Below the pieces are notes generated by a model. The model was given only the letters and a program-made list of their open reading frames with translations, was not told where the DNA came from and did not search any database. Of a stretch of 64,000 nucleotides of DNA, positions 42,285-53,959 are shown piece by piece; the first letter of the stretch is position 1, and every line of letters starts with the position of its first letter. Source of the stretch: Odontocerum albicorne (taxonomy: Eukaryota; Arthropoda; Insecta; Trichoptera; Odontoceridae); NCBI GenBank assembly GCA_949825065.1, contig OX463842.1, positions 51,706,526-51,770,525 of the forward strand, in the 5' to 3' direction. Position numbers and translations under genes: made by a program.

Positions 42285-43203
42285 AAGTTTTTGTATACAA
42301 TACTATAATATACCTCCTGTATGAAACACATTATTTGCAAAATTTAATGATGAAATCTTCAGAAAATTTATATAGTCACCCACCCATCAAATGTATTGCA
42401 TTTTATTCTTTCAACTGGGTAACTCTAGGCTACCCTAATAAATTAACCTGGCGGAAGCCGACCTTAAAATGTTGTACATAATAAGAAAGTTTTATGCAAA
42501 TTCAGTATTTTGACGCTTGCTTATTCATGTACCATTAGACTGCCGTAAGTATATTATTGTTGGGGGACCGTTCCTCTAGAGCAGAGTTTCATAAAATCTT
42601 TCAGGCCATCGCTCCCATTTTAAAGATAATTTTTCAGCGCCCTCTTCGTAAAAACTCCGTCTTTATCTCAACTAATAATAAAATTGTAAGTGTTACTGTG
42701 TTTACATTTTTTTTTTTATTTCATCAAATGTTTATGTAGATGTAATATATTTTTTTATTTCAAAACGCTAGTTTGTAAAGTATCTGTCTCAAATAGTAGT
42801 AACTTGTACTTTACAACATACGTTCCCTTGTGAAATAAAGCAACCCTTTCATTATACAACTGTTGAATCAACATGCCCGAACCAATTATTGCAATTTTTG
42901 CGACGATGAATGATTAATGGTGTATGTTAAGTCAAGTGGATAAGTGTTTGCTTAAAACAATTTTGGCGACCATACTTTTATCGTCTTATTGCTCACTTGC
43001 TCCTAAATACCCCCATACTGCCTCTGGGGCCAGCAACCCCCAATCCCGTTCCCCTAGATTCCTCAAGCACCTAATTCGGGAAACTATGCTCCATAGGAAC
43101 TGAATATGTCCACATCAATTGGACTATCCATTATGTTAGTTCTTATAAGTGTATAACATACATCTACTGCCTTCTCTTGTACCGTGAAACAACCAAATTT
43201 ATT
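42285..43203. other. Unassigned stretch with a possible hAT end
   Basis: At 42578-42650, agcagagtttcataaaatct followed by ttcaggccatcgctcccat and cagcgccctcttcg resembles the terminal region of hAT elements (CAGaGgTTctcAAactTTt...gcgcCCcct). I found no partner end. The rest is unassigned. Confidence 0.35.
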
Positions 43204-43811
43204 TTAACCCTTCCCTATGATGTATAACTAATACACACTGCTTCTAAAAACTTTAATATCTCTATAAATATAATAAATACTGCGTTCAGATTTTAGGTAT
43301 TCCTCCGTAATACTACGCATTGAATGAAAAAAATATTATTGATAATAATTAGCACTTATCGGCCGCATCAGATATATTTTGTGAAAATCAGGAATAAATT
43401 CACCAATACAATCAAACGTGTTCAAGTTTGTCACGTAGGTATATTCATTCTAAATAACCGCTATGGGTGAAGAAGTGACGCTATTCACGTCTCACTCTCA
43501 CTCATCTTCGGTATATGGAAACGCAAGAAATAAAATCTCAGTTCGCTCGCTTCAGTAGCTTTCGGGCAACCATTTGAGGTGGTCGCTTTGCCCGTTTTGT
43601 GAACGTCGGCCGATGTTTATTTCATGTTTTCAGCAATAAAATTTAAAATATTATCACTTTTGGCTTAAAATTTGATTAATTTAAGCGATTGGCTATGAAT
43701 ATTCTTACTTTTCAGATTTTAAATCTCTCATTTTTACATGTGTATCGATGTGCATTGAATACACAGTAACGGAACGCACGAATTTTTTTAGCACAGGAAG
43801 GGAAAGGTTAA
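43204..43811 (+). mobile_element. TTAA-flanked piggyBac-like MITE, copy 4
   Basis: TTAA at 43204-43207 and 43808-43811, with perfect target sites at both ends. Termini are CCCTTCCCTATGATGTATAA and GCACAGGAAGGGAAAGG. It lacks a few bases relative to copy 1 but is otherwise collinear. Confidence 0.88.
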
Positions 43812-44369
43812 AAGGGTTTTGATGTCAACAAAGCCTTTTTCAAAAATTCCTCGTATTTCACGTAATAAAATCCAGTGGATTCGAAAGTTCGGTCAAAATA
43901 GCTGGACTTCTGTGTTCGATTCGCTTCTACGAATAAAAAATGTTTATCTTAACTTGATTTTTTATTTAAGAACACGAATAAAAATATCACCGTATTTCAG
44001 TAAAACGTTTCAATTGGTCCAATTTTTTTTGTTTCAGTCTGAGACCGTCTTTGAATAAAAAATAAAAACAAATGCCAGCGTTAAATGAAAACAAAGAAAA
44101 GCGCGCATGAAAAGAGGCATCTCTTGTTAGTTCCGTATTACGAGAGAATGAAAAGCGAACATCAGAGAGAATATCTCTACCTATACAAATATCCCTGACC
44201 TATACAGAGAGAAGGTTTATATATATTCGTGGCAGTGATCTAGAACTGGTGGTATGAGAGACAGCATTCGGTCCGTGAACGTGTATTTTATAAATCACTA
44301 GTAAGATTTGAAAGATTTTTTTTTCCAAAGGATTATAATATAAAGTCGAAAGTAAACTTTTTTATTTTT
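43812..44369. other. Unassigned spacer
   Basis: No gene or repeat was recognised between MITE copy 4 and palindromic copy P9. Confidence 0.5.
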
Positions 44370-44520
44370 TTGTAATTTGTTTCATCAAACACTGTTTATT
44401 GCACTTTTTGTAACGGTATAACCCTACCAGTTTCAAGGTTTTCCCCTCATCTTCAGGGGAGCACAAACAAGACTTGATAAAACAAATTACAATGTCTTTA
44501 AACCTCCACAGTGTTAATAA
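44370..44520. mobile_element. Penelope-like 3' repeat pair with collapsed sense arm (copy P9)
   Basis: The antisense short arm is complete (ttgtaatttgtttcatcaaa ... gcacaaacaagacttg). The sense arm then jumps straight to gataaaacaaattacaatgt and cctccacagtgttaat. The sense core is deleted; the antisense core reads, in complement, CTGAAGATGAGGGG...CCTTGAAAC. A further ~20-bp end (ccttaactataaataata) lies apart at 44970-44987. Confidence 0.75.
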
Positions 44521-45425
44521 TTTATTTATTTTATTTTATTAACGACACAACAGTGTCTTTAAATACAAATGAACATGTGACAGGTTATACAAGTACTTAA
44601 AATTATTGACAAATAATACAACTTTATCTTAAACTAACATGAAGATACAAAAAGCAGTAGAATAAATTAAAGTCGTCGTTTTAAAATTATTTAATAACCT
44701 TTTAGAATTTTGTGGGAATTTTATGGATATATAATATATTGAGATATAGAAAACACATGGCCTCATTAGTGGAACAAGATGCAAGTTGCTTTGCAGAATT
44801 AAAAGGTTCACATATGTTGATGCAGGGTTACTCAACTCCAGAGGCAAAATATTGTCCTTAATATTTGGTTTGTATTACGTTATTTATATTAATAAAGGAG
44901 AGCACAGAGTTAGTAGCTATTTCTAAATATTGTTGTAATATTCTGGCGAATACTATATATACTTATATGCCTTAACTATAAATAATATATTAACTTTTTT
45001 AATTAAAATTGGATTTTTATTACGTAAATAAAAGTTACTTCGGGTCATTCATTGTTTATTTTAAAACAAAGTTTAATGAATTCTACAAAATATTTTATTT
45101 TACCTCTAGATCGTTTCTCAATATTTTAAATTATCAGTTAAAACTTTTTGATCGTGATATTTTATTTTCACGTATTATTTATTTAATATATTGTTCCTTT
45201 TATTGCTACATTTTAAACTTTTATAGTGCTTTATAGTTTATACTAGTGTGTTATATTGTATAACTCTTTCGTTATATACAGAAAAACCTGGCGTTTTTAT
45301 TATCATGTAGCAATATTTTCCAAACCACCAGATATATGTTAAAGAGGCGTTTATTGATAACCAGACTGGAATACTTTTTAAAATAAATCTGAGTTTCGTA
45401 AGAAAATCCCCTGAATATGTTCAAA
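44521..45425. other. Unassigned AT-rich stretch
   Basis: No gene was recognised. At 45335-45400, ccagactggaatactttttaaa matches the distal body of the SINE-like fragment at 27735-27865, without the tRNA-like head. Confidence 0.5.
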
Positions 45426-45580
45426 AATTGAATGGTTGAATTAAAATAGGCAGTAAGTACGAAAAAAAAAAAAAAACTAAGTATGCAGTTTCGTTCTATG
45501 TCATATATAATGAAACTGCATACTTAGTTTTTATTGTTTTTTTTGGTACTTAGTGCCTATTTTAATTCAACCATTCAATT
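45426..45580. mobile_element. Foldback/hairpin MITE, 155 bp
   Basis: Arms of ~70 bp are complementary. The left runs AATTGAATGGTTGAATTAAA, then AATAGGCAGTAAGTAC, an A-run and ACTAAGTATGCAGTTTC. The right is the near-perfect complement ending CAACCATTCAATT at 45580. The loop is ~20 bp (gttctatgtcatatataat). No coding sequence, and the target duplication is unclear. Confidence 0.85.
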
Positions 45581-45715
45581 AGTGAGTCACGTTTCTCAGC
45601 ATCGAGATCACGATAAAGAAGAAAAATATATACTTAGTAAGAAAGCTGTAGAAAACTTACAAATTGAAGACGAAATATAATACAAATAAACTTTTATAGA
45701 ACTTTCAATATGTGA

Positions 45716-47078
45716 TACCGTATTGGCCCGATTATAGGGCGATTCTGATTATAAGGCGACCCCTATTTTTTAATCGGCTTTTTGGAGAAAAAAACATCTC
45801 CCTCACCATTATAATTTCTGCGCTAAAGTTGTACGTCACCGCAAACTCAACCCATATCGAACCATCATTCGCCTGCACTAACCCATGCTGGCTTTAAAAT
45901 TATTTTCTGGTATATTTTCGTTTCTTGCAATTTCGCGAGCTTTCAACTGCAATGCTTCTCTAGTTATGGGGAACCCTTTTCCGCGTATTTCCATGGCGTA
46001 GTCTGCTACCTTCTTGTCAATCGATTCAAATCGTCCTATCTTAGGCCTTCGGAATGTTTTTCTTGGGGAATGCGCATTCAGCAAGTCATGGTTTTGTAAA
46101 CGCCAACGTCTAACATTATTTTCAGTGATACCAAAATGTCTGACAGCCGCGCAGTTCTTGGTTGTTTCTGCAGCACGCACCACCATAACCTTAAAATTGG
46201 AATCATAGCTTCTGCGTATTCCTTGATTCACTTGATTGTTTCGAGCTCCTCGTCTTTCAACATGGTCAGTCATAATACTCGTATGTTTAGGTAGCAAAGA
46301 TCCAAAACGAAGCACAGTACAAAATTAAACTGTAAGAAATTACTATGCACAGGCCATGTGTAAACAATGACGCTTTTTGAACGCTCTCATTACAATGTTG
46401 CCATTTCGCTTATCGCGAGTAGTGAATTTATTGTTACCGACTATGTTTGTGACTCGAATTTAAGGCGACCCCCCTATCTCCAAGTGATGAATAACTCGTT
46501 TGTAGTCTCGGTCCAATGGTAGGACGCCTTACTCCTTCATCGGATAAGTGCTGACTGTTATATTTGGTTGGATATTTTGCTTCTTTTTTTTAGAATACGG
46601 GGAAGGATAGTTTTTTAAAATTTTTTGATGAATGATTATGTGAAATAAGAGGAACGTTAAATACTTATATAAATGTGATGATATATAAATAATATTACAT
46701 ACAAATATACATAGATTTGTGGATGTGCGATGTCAGACACGGTTATATATATTAGATGGGTGTGAGTGAAAAATAATGGAGGTGAGATGATAGTGACTAA
46801 AATATAAAATGTTTTTATAGGTATATATGGGGAAATGTGTGTGACTTTTTAAAAATATTAATACATATATATGATAAATATGGGAGATACACGATTGCCT
46901 ATGGAGGAAGGCTGTCATCTGCCAGTGGAGGTGTCGGTGTAGAGTACGGGGGGCGTTCAGAGTGACGGGGTAATTTACAGTTGGGGGGCGTTCAGAGTGG
47001 CGGGGACGTAACGACCCTCCTATTTACGTGTCGCCTTTTTAAATAAAAACCTCGCCTTATAGTCGGGCTAATACGGTA
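45716..47078 (-). mobile_element. pogo-like element with broken transposase
   Basis: TA at 45716-45717 and 47077-47078 bound inverted termini CCGTATTGGCCCGATTATAG and, read inward from the right, CCGTATTAGCCCGACTATAA. An AAGGCGAC motif recurs near both ends and again at 46462. The minus strand encodes the N-terminal DNA-binding half of the transposase. The rest of the element, 46320-46930, is AT-rich filler without coding signal. A ~24-bp unit (ggggggcgttcagagtg) is repeated at 46948 and 46984. Confidence 0.85.
45800..46315 (-). pseudogene. pogo-type transposase, N-terminal DNA-binding half
   Basis: From ATG at about 46273 the protein runs RRSYDSNFKVMVVRAAETTK, NCAAVRHFGITENNVRRWR, PKIGRFESIDKKVADYAMEI, GFPITREALQLKAREIA and NFKAS. 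These are the psq/brinker-like first helix-turn-helix and the CENP-B-type second domain of pogo/Tigger transposases. At the conserved 'GW' after KAS.. the Trp codon is a TAG stop (about 45878). The same frame continues with CRRMMVRYGLSLR before another stop, so the truncation is by point mutation. The DDD catalytic domain is absent downstream. Confidence 0.85.
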
Positions 47079-47630
47079 GTAACAAATTCGGCTTTAGGTG
47101 TAGTCTAGTGTTCCTGTATCTCAGGCGAAGTGAAAGTTGATTCGAATAATTAATGTTGTGATTTTTAGTAAAAAGTGTTAATACTTTTTTTTACAACTTT
47201 TACAAGAAGTTTTTTTATTACAACTTATTCCTGAGAACACTTTCAGTCCATACGTTTTTTTAGTTAAACTTCACTTTTCTAGCCCACACACAGATTGTCC
47301 TAGCCCAGAGGCTGCGAGGCTCGGCTAGAAAGGCTACAGGCGAGCAGAGAAAGGCAGCTTCTTAAGGAGAACTCTTATGGCTGGACTCTTTCAAATGGCT
47401 GCAAACGGCCCCATTCCCATGAGGAGATTCAGACGGTCTGCAGTTCAAACTCTGATCAATGTCTTTGATTATTTTATCAATTATAACTGAAAATAGGAGA
47501 AGTTAAATTAAAAAAAGTGTATTTTAATTGCAAGGATTCAAATAACATCTAATTAAGTAATAATAAAACATCGTTTAGAGAGCAGACTCTCCTCAGCGGT
47601 TCTCCAACTCCACGTTACTCGAACCCACTA
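47079..47630. other. Unassigned spacer
   Basis: A less AT-rich patch lies at 47275-47450, with no domain recognised. Confidence 0.45.
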
Positions 47631-48374
47631 TTTACCCTTCCTTCCCTGTGATGTGTACTCCTAGTACACATTGCTTCTAAAAACTTTAATATCTCTTTAA
47701 ATATAATAAATACTGGGTCAGATTTTATGTATTCCTCCGTAGTACATTTACGCATTGAATGAAAAAAATAATATTAATAATAATTAGCACTTATCGGCCA
47801 CATCAGAGATATTTTGTGAAAAATCGGGAATAAATTCACCAATACAATCAAACGTGTGCCAGTGTGTGACGTAGGTATATTCATTCTAAAAAAACGCTAT
47901 GGGTGAAGAAGTGAAGCTATTCACGTCTCACTGTCACTCTACTTCGGCATATGGGAACGCAAGAAATAGAATCTCAGTTTGCTCGTTTCTCTCATTTCAG
48001 TAGCTTTCGGGCAGCCATTTGAGGTGGTCGCGTCGCCCGTTTTGTGAACGATAGAATATAATCTCAGTTCGCAGTTGTTTCTTCCTTCGAGGTATAACAT
48101 ACACAAAAGTCCCGTCTCAGTAGCTCGTGGGCATTCATACGAGGTGGTTTCTGCGCCCGTTTTGGGAACGTCGGCCGATGTTTTTTCATGTTTTCAGTAA
48201 TTAAATTTCAATTATAATCACTTTTGACTTCAAATTTAATTAATTTAAGCGATTGGCTATGAATATTCTTATTTTTCCGATTTTAAATTGCTCATTTTAC
48301 ATGTGTATTGATGTGTATTGAATACACAGCACCGGAACGTGTGGATTTTTGTAGCACAGGAAGGTAAATATTAA
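47631..48374 (+). mobile_element. TTAA-flanked piggyBac-like MITE, copy 5 with internal duplication
   Basis: Mutated target TTTA at 47631-47634, right TTAA at 48371-48374. Termini are CCCTTCCTTCCCTGTGATG and GCACAGGAAGGTAAATA. At 744 bp it is ~125 bp longer than its relatives. The block with gaggtggtcgcgtcgcccgt and ttttgtgaacg (about 48020-48050) is repeated in altered form at 48145-48175 (gaggtggtttctgcgcccgt). Confidence 0.87.
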
Positions 48375-48774
48375 TGACATATTTAAAATATAACAAAATA
48401 AATATATGTAAATTGAGTAAAATGATAGGAAGGTAATGACTGCGGTCATTAGACTGAGTGATTCTTCACAATCAGGTTATAAAAATAATGAATGAGCAGA
48501 TTTTTCCCTTATTTCCTTTTATATTTTAGATTTATATGAATAATAACATTTTAATAATAGTTTGATGGTTTTATTTTCTATATCACTTCTACCTAGGCTA
48601 AAAGTAGTGTCCTATTTAAAAGAAGAAAATATACACCTACTTTTATTCATTTTGAAGAAAGAAATAAACATAATTATATTTAAGAAAATATTTCTTTACC
48701 CAACCGTCAACTTCTGTTTTTTTAAACTGTGTAAAAAATATAAATTTAAAATTATATAATATTAATGGAATTTC
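48375..48774. other. Unassigned AT-rich spacer
   Basis: Nothing was recognised. Confidence 0.5.
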
Positions 48775-49045
48775 GAAAATACCAAATATATTTAAAAGTT
48801 ATTATGAAGTGGGCAGAACACGTAGCGAGAATGTTAGACACCCGATAGACATCCGAAATAACCCAATGGTACCCAAGAGGCATAAAGAGGTCCAGAAGAA
48901 GTCCGAAGGTTCGCTGGATATATGAAATCAGGAAGAATGGCAGCATCACATGGCATCAACGAGCAAAAAAACCGAACTATTTGGAGTCAACTTGGAGAGG
49001 CCTTCATCCAGCAGTGGATCGACCCTGGTTGACAATGATGATGAT
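48775..49045 (+). pseudogene. RTE-type LINE 3' end (family of 3567-4643)
   Basis: The plus strand reads VIMKWAEHVARMLDTR, a stop, TQWYPRGIKRSRRSPKVRW and IYEIRKN. After a frameshift comes gagaggccttcatccagcag followed by tggatcgaccctggttgac and an (ATG)n run at 49036-49047. It is collinear with the C-terminal quarter of the element at 3567-4643, including the tail repeat. It is a severe 5' truncation. Confidence 0.8.
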
Positions 49046-49493
49046 GTTATAAAAAGATTCGACCAAGTGAAATTTTTTTGATTAAAAAAAAACTCATTAA
49101 TAATTTATCCGATCCCCTGGAAGGGGAAAAATAATCTCTGTTAGGGACACGTACATACACGAAACTATTATTTCAAAGTACAATATACTTGTATAAACAC
49201 TTGTTCATTCACGAATTTTATTGAACCAAGAGCATTCTTATTTTATCGGATGTTTCTTTCTTCTTTACATCGTGACCCCAATAAAAACTCTCCTGTTATT
49301 AAAATATATTCAAGATATTTAATTTCAGCTTGTCTAATACTTGAAATATAACTGTAGAAAGAAAATCAAGGGCCTTTATAGAGGGTAATTTGGCGTATAG
49401 TAACGCATATTTTTAATCGTATTTGAATATTCAACCCAGGCATAAGCTTTCATGTGTGTAGTTGAGTTTTGATTTGATTTAAGTTATCTAGTT
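49046..49493. other. Unassigned spacer
   Basis: Nothing was recognised. Confidence 0.5.
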
Positions 49494-50345
49494 TTAGGAC
49501 TAGATACGAGTTACTTAAATCTGGGGGTCAAAGTGAATGGTGTATGCGTCAATAATATCAGGTACGCAGATGATACAGTTGTTCTGGCAGACAGTATTGA
49601 CGACCGTCAAACGCTTATAGATAGAATTAATGAAGCCGGGTGAGGCTGGGGCTGAACATGAACGTGAGTAAAACTAAGTTCATGGTGTTTGGCCGGCAGG
49701 AGCACGTCTTACATTGAACGGTGCTGATATAGAAAGAGTAAAAAAAATGAAATACCTCGGAAGTATCCTAGTGGAACACCTCGACCCAGAAACTGAAGTC
49801 AAGTGCAGAATTGAATCATCTCGTGCAACTTTTAATAAAATGAGAAGCAAAAAAAGTATTCTGCGATGATAATCTAAACTTAAAACTTCGACAACGGTTA
49901 GTCAAATGCTACGTTTGGTCAGTGTTATTGCATGGAGTAGAATCATGGACCCTCAAAGTAAGTAGTATGAACCGACTGGAAGCATTCGAAATGTGGATGC
50001 ACCAAATAATGCTACGGATATCCTGGACAGATATGGTCAGCAACACAAGGGTTCTTCAAAGAGCCAAAGTTGACCGAGAGCTGCTGGCTAATATTAAAAT
50101 TTGAAAGGTGTCCTACTTGGGCATGTACTTAGAGGAGTAAAGTACAAATTACTGCACCTGATCATCCAAGGCAAAATAGAAGACCGAAGAGGTGTTGGCA
50201 GGAGAAAAATCTTCTGGCTCCGCAATATACGTGATTGGACTGGCATAAGGGGGGTTGGAGATCTTTTTCGGGCTGCCGGGGACAAAGATATCTACTCTTA
50301 AGTGATATTCAACACTGGGGGGGACCTGACATGACACTGAGAAGA
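49494..50345 (+). pseudogene. LINE reverse transcriptase with YADD box, decayed
   Basis: The plus strand begins VKVNGVCVNNIRYADDTVVL. YADD is at 49563-49574, so it is the catalytic motif of the reverse transcriptase. It continues LADSIDDRQTLIDRINEAG. After frameshifts come YLGSI, LRQRLVKCYVWSVLLHGVES, FEMWMHQIMLRISWTDM, YLGHVLRGVKYKLLHLIIQG and a final IRDWTGIRGVGDLFRAAGD. It ends in acctgacatgacactgaga. At least three frame breaks are present. Two further copies of the 3' part lie at 53516 and, inverted, at 57284. The endonuclease is absent. Confidence 0.82.
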
Positions 50346-51324
50346 AGTAAAAAACACTAATTTAAACTAAGATTGAAAAAAAAAAATTGCATTGAATCGA
50401 GTAACATGTTAAAATGGTCCACTATAGGAATGTAATCACTTAGAACTCAGAACGGTGCCGAGTGAGAGCAAATTCTATTGTTCCGACTTCTTTCTTGACG
50501 GGAATTGAAAATAAAAAGGCGAAAATTTCAAGTGAACACCAATGATTGGTTTTGCCTCGTAGCTAACTGCAACCCGGCGCACCCTCGAGTCATCTCGCCA
50601 TTATTTTTTTTCATACTGAGCTATAAAAAGTGAATGCGTATTTTAGTGCTACAGCCCTATCTTATTTTTATAAAAAATAATCATAATGAATAATCGGCTA
50701 AGACTATCGCCCACAACAGTATTATAGTGCCAACTTTAGCGTGTGATTGTGAAAAGGACTGATAATATATTGACACTCTTATAACTGTATTGTTATATTT
50801 AACAGTGATAACATGAATTACTATTGTGCGGGTGGATGGTTAACTGTAGCATGTCGGTATCAACTTATGTATAAGACTAAAATGTGGAAATATAAAAATA
50901 CTGACCATTTTTTTTTAATAAAGTCCTGCATCCTTAATGGTACTCTAAAAAAATATATATTCAAACATTTTTGTACGATCAGGAACAATAAAATGCACTC
51001 TTTCGATGGCGTTATATAGTATGGAAATCTAAAGCTCGCTTTCGTTTTGTATTTCATTTGGGGGGTGGCAAAGCCTATTTTATGTCACTCTTTTTTCATG
51101 TTGTACCCTTCGAGATATCTGAATCGTAAACTCAGGCGTATTCAAAAACGTGACGGGAAGATTAAATTGCCTTCGGCAACAGTAATTGAGCATTCAGATT
51201 TAGAATCTCTGGAGTGGGTTCGTCATTGCACATGTTGGTACCATACGTGAAGAGGCAACAATCGCACACGTACTTGATGCGTGCAAGTATTGTTACCAGG
51301 TGAACTTTATTACGATTTTTTTAT
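50346..51324. other. Unassigned intergenic stretch
   Basis: A GC-richer patch at 50430-50600 and the 67-codon open frame at 51047-51250 (..RYLNRKLRRIQKRDGKIKL..) have no motif I can name. The frame is directly followed by a SINE-like piece, so it may be part of an element. Confidence 0.4.
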
Positions 51325-51402
51325 TCCATCGGGGTTTCAACCCGGAACCCCCAGATTGAAGTCAAGCATATAAACGACTTGGTCACGGAGGTCGTCATTG
51401 AC
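51325..51402 (-). mobile_element. tRNA-related SINE head
   Basis: The minus strand reads tgacgacctccgtgaccaag (A-box TGACCAAGTCG) and, ~35 bp later, gttccgggttgaaacccc (B-box GGGTTGAAACC). The fold resembles a tRNA T-arm (gggtt..aaccc). It lacks an intact acceptor stem pairing and a CCA context, and shares its head with the fragment at 27735-27865, so a SINE is preferred over a tRNA gene. Confidence 0.6.
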
Positions 51403-53515
51403 CCCAATACTTGCTACCCCTATCTGAAACCATCGTAGGAGAGCGTGACTCATGTATATTCTGAAGGTATGACTTCAACGAGATTTTTCATAGTTATTTC
51501 ATCATATCCTCTATCTAGTCTAGTTGGTATAAGTCGTTCAACCTAAAGAGCCATTTTGCAATAGTGTGAGGAATAGTGCATTTACAAAAACTTGTCACTT
51601 TATTTTTTTAATGAAGTGAAAAAGAAAAAAAATTTAAAAATAATATTTTATATTCAAACATTGAAATGAACACACGTGTTTTGTTAATGAAAAATGCAAT
51701 CAGCTTAAATTGTAATAGTCAAAAAATAAAATGAAAGATAGTTTATTTAACATATAATATTAATTGTTTAGACATGGCAGATTCTAGAAAACGTCAAATA
51801 AAAATAATGGAATTTTTCAAGATTATAAATAAATATTAGTACTCGTACAAGTATTATAAAGTAAAAATGTTTGTCAGTTTTAATTAGATTGCACTTAAAA
51901 ATAAAATGAATGTCAGATTATTTAACATATTAATGCAATTATTTAACATATTAATTATTTAACATATTAATATATTTAACATATTAATCGTATCATAATT
52001 ACAATGCCAAATAATAAAGTTTTAAAATAAAAGTGGATGGACAGATTCTAAATTCTAGGAAACTTTAAGTTAAAATAAAGTACATTGTAAGCTTTGGAAG
52101 TTTTTTGAATTATACATGACATTAGACAAAATTTTTAGTAATGGATTGCAGCATTTTTTCGACCGATCCCTAATTATTATCAATCATTACCAAAATTTAA
52201 AACAATCGCCTTTGCTTGGCTCGAAAGCGATTTACCTTTATCTAATTTCGACATGGTAGTATTTTTCTAATCACCGAGTATTTTAACAACAATACAAACG
52301 TGCACTCTGCGCAAACCAATCGTATTGCATTCTAAAACCAATACCACTACACAAGTTGTGTTATACAGAGAGTGTTAATCACACTATTGCAAAATGATTC
52401 TTAGGCTAAACGATCTATAAGACACTTGATTTCTGCACGAGGATAAAGGGTGCAATTTGCAAAAGCACCCGAAAAAAAGGTCTCTCACTCTAGAAAAATA
52501 GTTTACGTGGTACAAGTACTTACACGCGCTAGTATGATGCGAATGTTGTTATGTATATATGTACGATATAGTATTATCAACATATGCGATTATGAACCAC
52601 GGTTTCCATTTCTACTCCAGTGGTTCTAAGACACGATTAATGAAACTAATAACAATGTTATCTCCCGGCTACGCTCTTAAATATGACTGAATCACCAAAA
52701 CAAAAATATTTAAAGGTACCACACGCCTTAAGAACATAAACTAAATAACGAAAAAAAAGAACCATCTGGTTAAAATGTGATAAAGATATCTTAAAGAAAA
52801 AAAGCGTTAATTGATTATAATTGATATTAATTGAACGTACATGAAACGAGTTCCTTTAAAAAGCCCAATCATTGATGAGTCGCAGTAACTTTGTGACCCA
52901 GAGCACACTTATTAAGATCTTAAATTGCAGGCCGACCCTGGAATCGGCGCCGCCTTTCTTATGTCCTTTAACTTTCTTTCAGGCAACTCTTATTATTTTA
53001 ATCCATTTCTTTTCCTGAAACAAGGACGGTTATGGGGAAATAGTCAATAAACGAGAAGGCTTAGAGTGGAATTGTTAAATTGAACGGAAACGGTTACGTT
53101 AAATGGTTCACGAAAAAAGTATCGGAGATACTTTCTATAATTATTGTTTAGTTTGAGTTTCAATCTCATTTACTGATCTTTGTAATATATTAATTATAAT
53201 TTATATACTTTGTTTGTGTTACTTGATTTCATTTTTCACACTGAGTGTTTCAAATAATATTTATGTGAATTCATTCATTCTATGATATCTCTCAACATAT
53301 CTGATTAAGAAAATATATTGGCGATAAGGAGACATTGTAGAGCCTCACCGGGAGACAACATTGTCTTTTTCCCTATGAAATAAGCTTTCAAGATTAAACC
53401 TGTCTTATGTTTCAATATGTTTTTAATAGTGGGTTAAAATCTTTAGTTACAGCGCTCTTGAAGAGATACTGCTTCCTTAACGAGACTGTATACATTTTTC
53501 TTTTATTATTTGTTA
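51403..53515. other. Unassigned intergenic stretch
   Basis: About 2.1 kb of AT-rich sequence without a recognised gene. A short tandem cluster of atttaacatattaat (four copies, 15-19 bp apart) lies at 51918-51990. Confidence 0.5.
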
Positions 53516-53950
53516 AATGTCAAATGCTACGTTTGGTCAGTGTTATTGCATGGAGTGGAATCATGGACCCTCAAAGTTAGTAGTATGAACCGACTGGAAG
53601 CATTCGAAACGTGGATGCATCGGAGAATGCTTCGGATACCCTGGACGGATATGGCCAGCAGCACAAGGGTTCTTCAAAGAAACAAAATTTAAAGAGAGTT
53701 GCTGACTAATATTAAAATCCGAAAGGTGTTCTACTTGGGTCATGTATTTAGAGGAGCAAAGTACAAATTACTGCACCTGATCATCCAAGGCAAAATAGAA
53801 GGCTGAAGAGGTGTTGGCAGAAGGCAAATCTCCTGGCGGGATTGGACTGGCATAATAAGCGTTGGAGATCTTTTTCGGGCTGCCAGGGACAAATATGTCT
53901 ACTCTCAGATGATATTCAACGTTGGGGGGACCTGACATGCCACTGGGAAG
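53516..53950 (+). pseudogene. LINE 3' fragment (family of 49494)
   Basis: Begins at VKCYVWSVLLHGVES and runs through MNRLEAFETWMHRRMLRIPW, then YLGHVFRGAKYKLLHLIIQG to the 3' end acctgacatgccactgggaa followed by an AAGAAGAAG tail at 53947-53958. It contains an in-frame stop after ~60 codons. It abuts another LINE fragment. Confidence 0.8.
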
Positions 53951-53959
53951 AAGAAGAAG

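Noticed and set aside
51325..51402. tRNA gene
   Set aside because: A-box and B-box look tRNA-like, but the acceptor stem does not pair and the head is shared with other dispersed copies (6720, 27735), so a SINE fits better.
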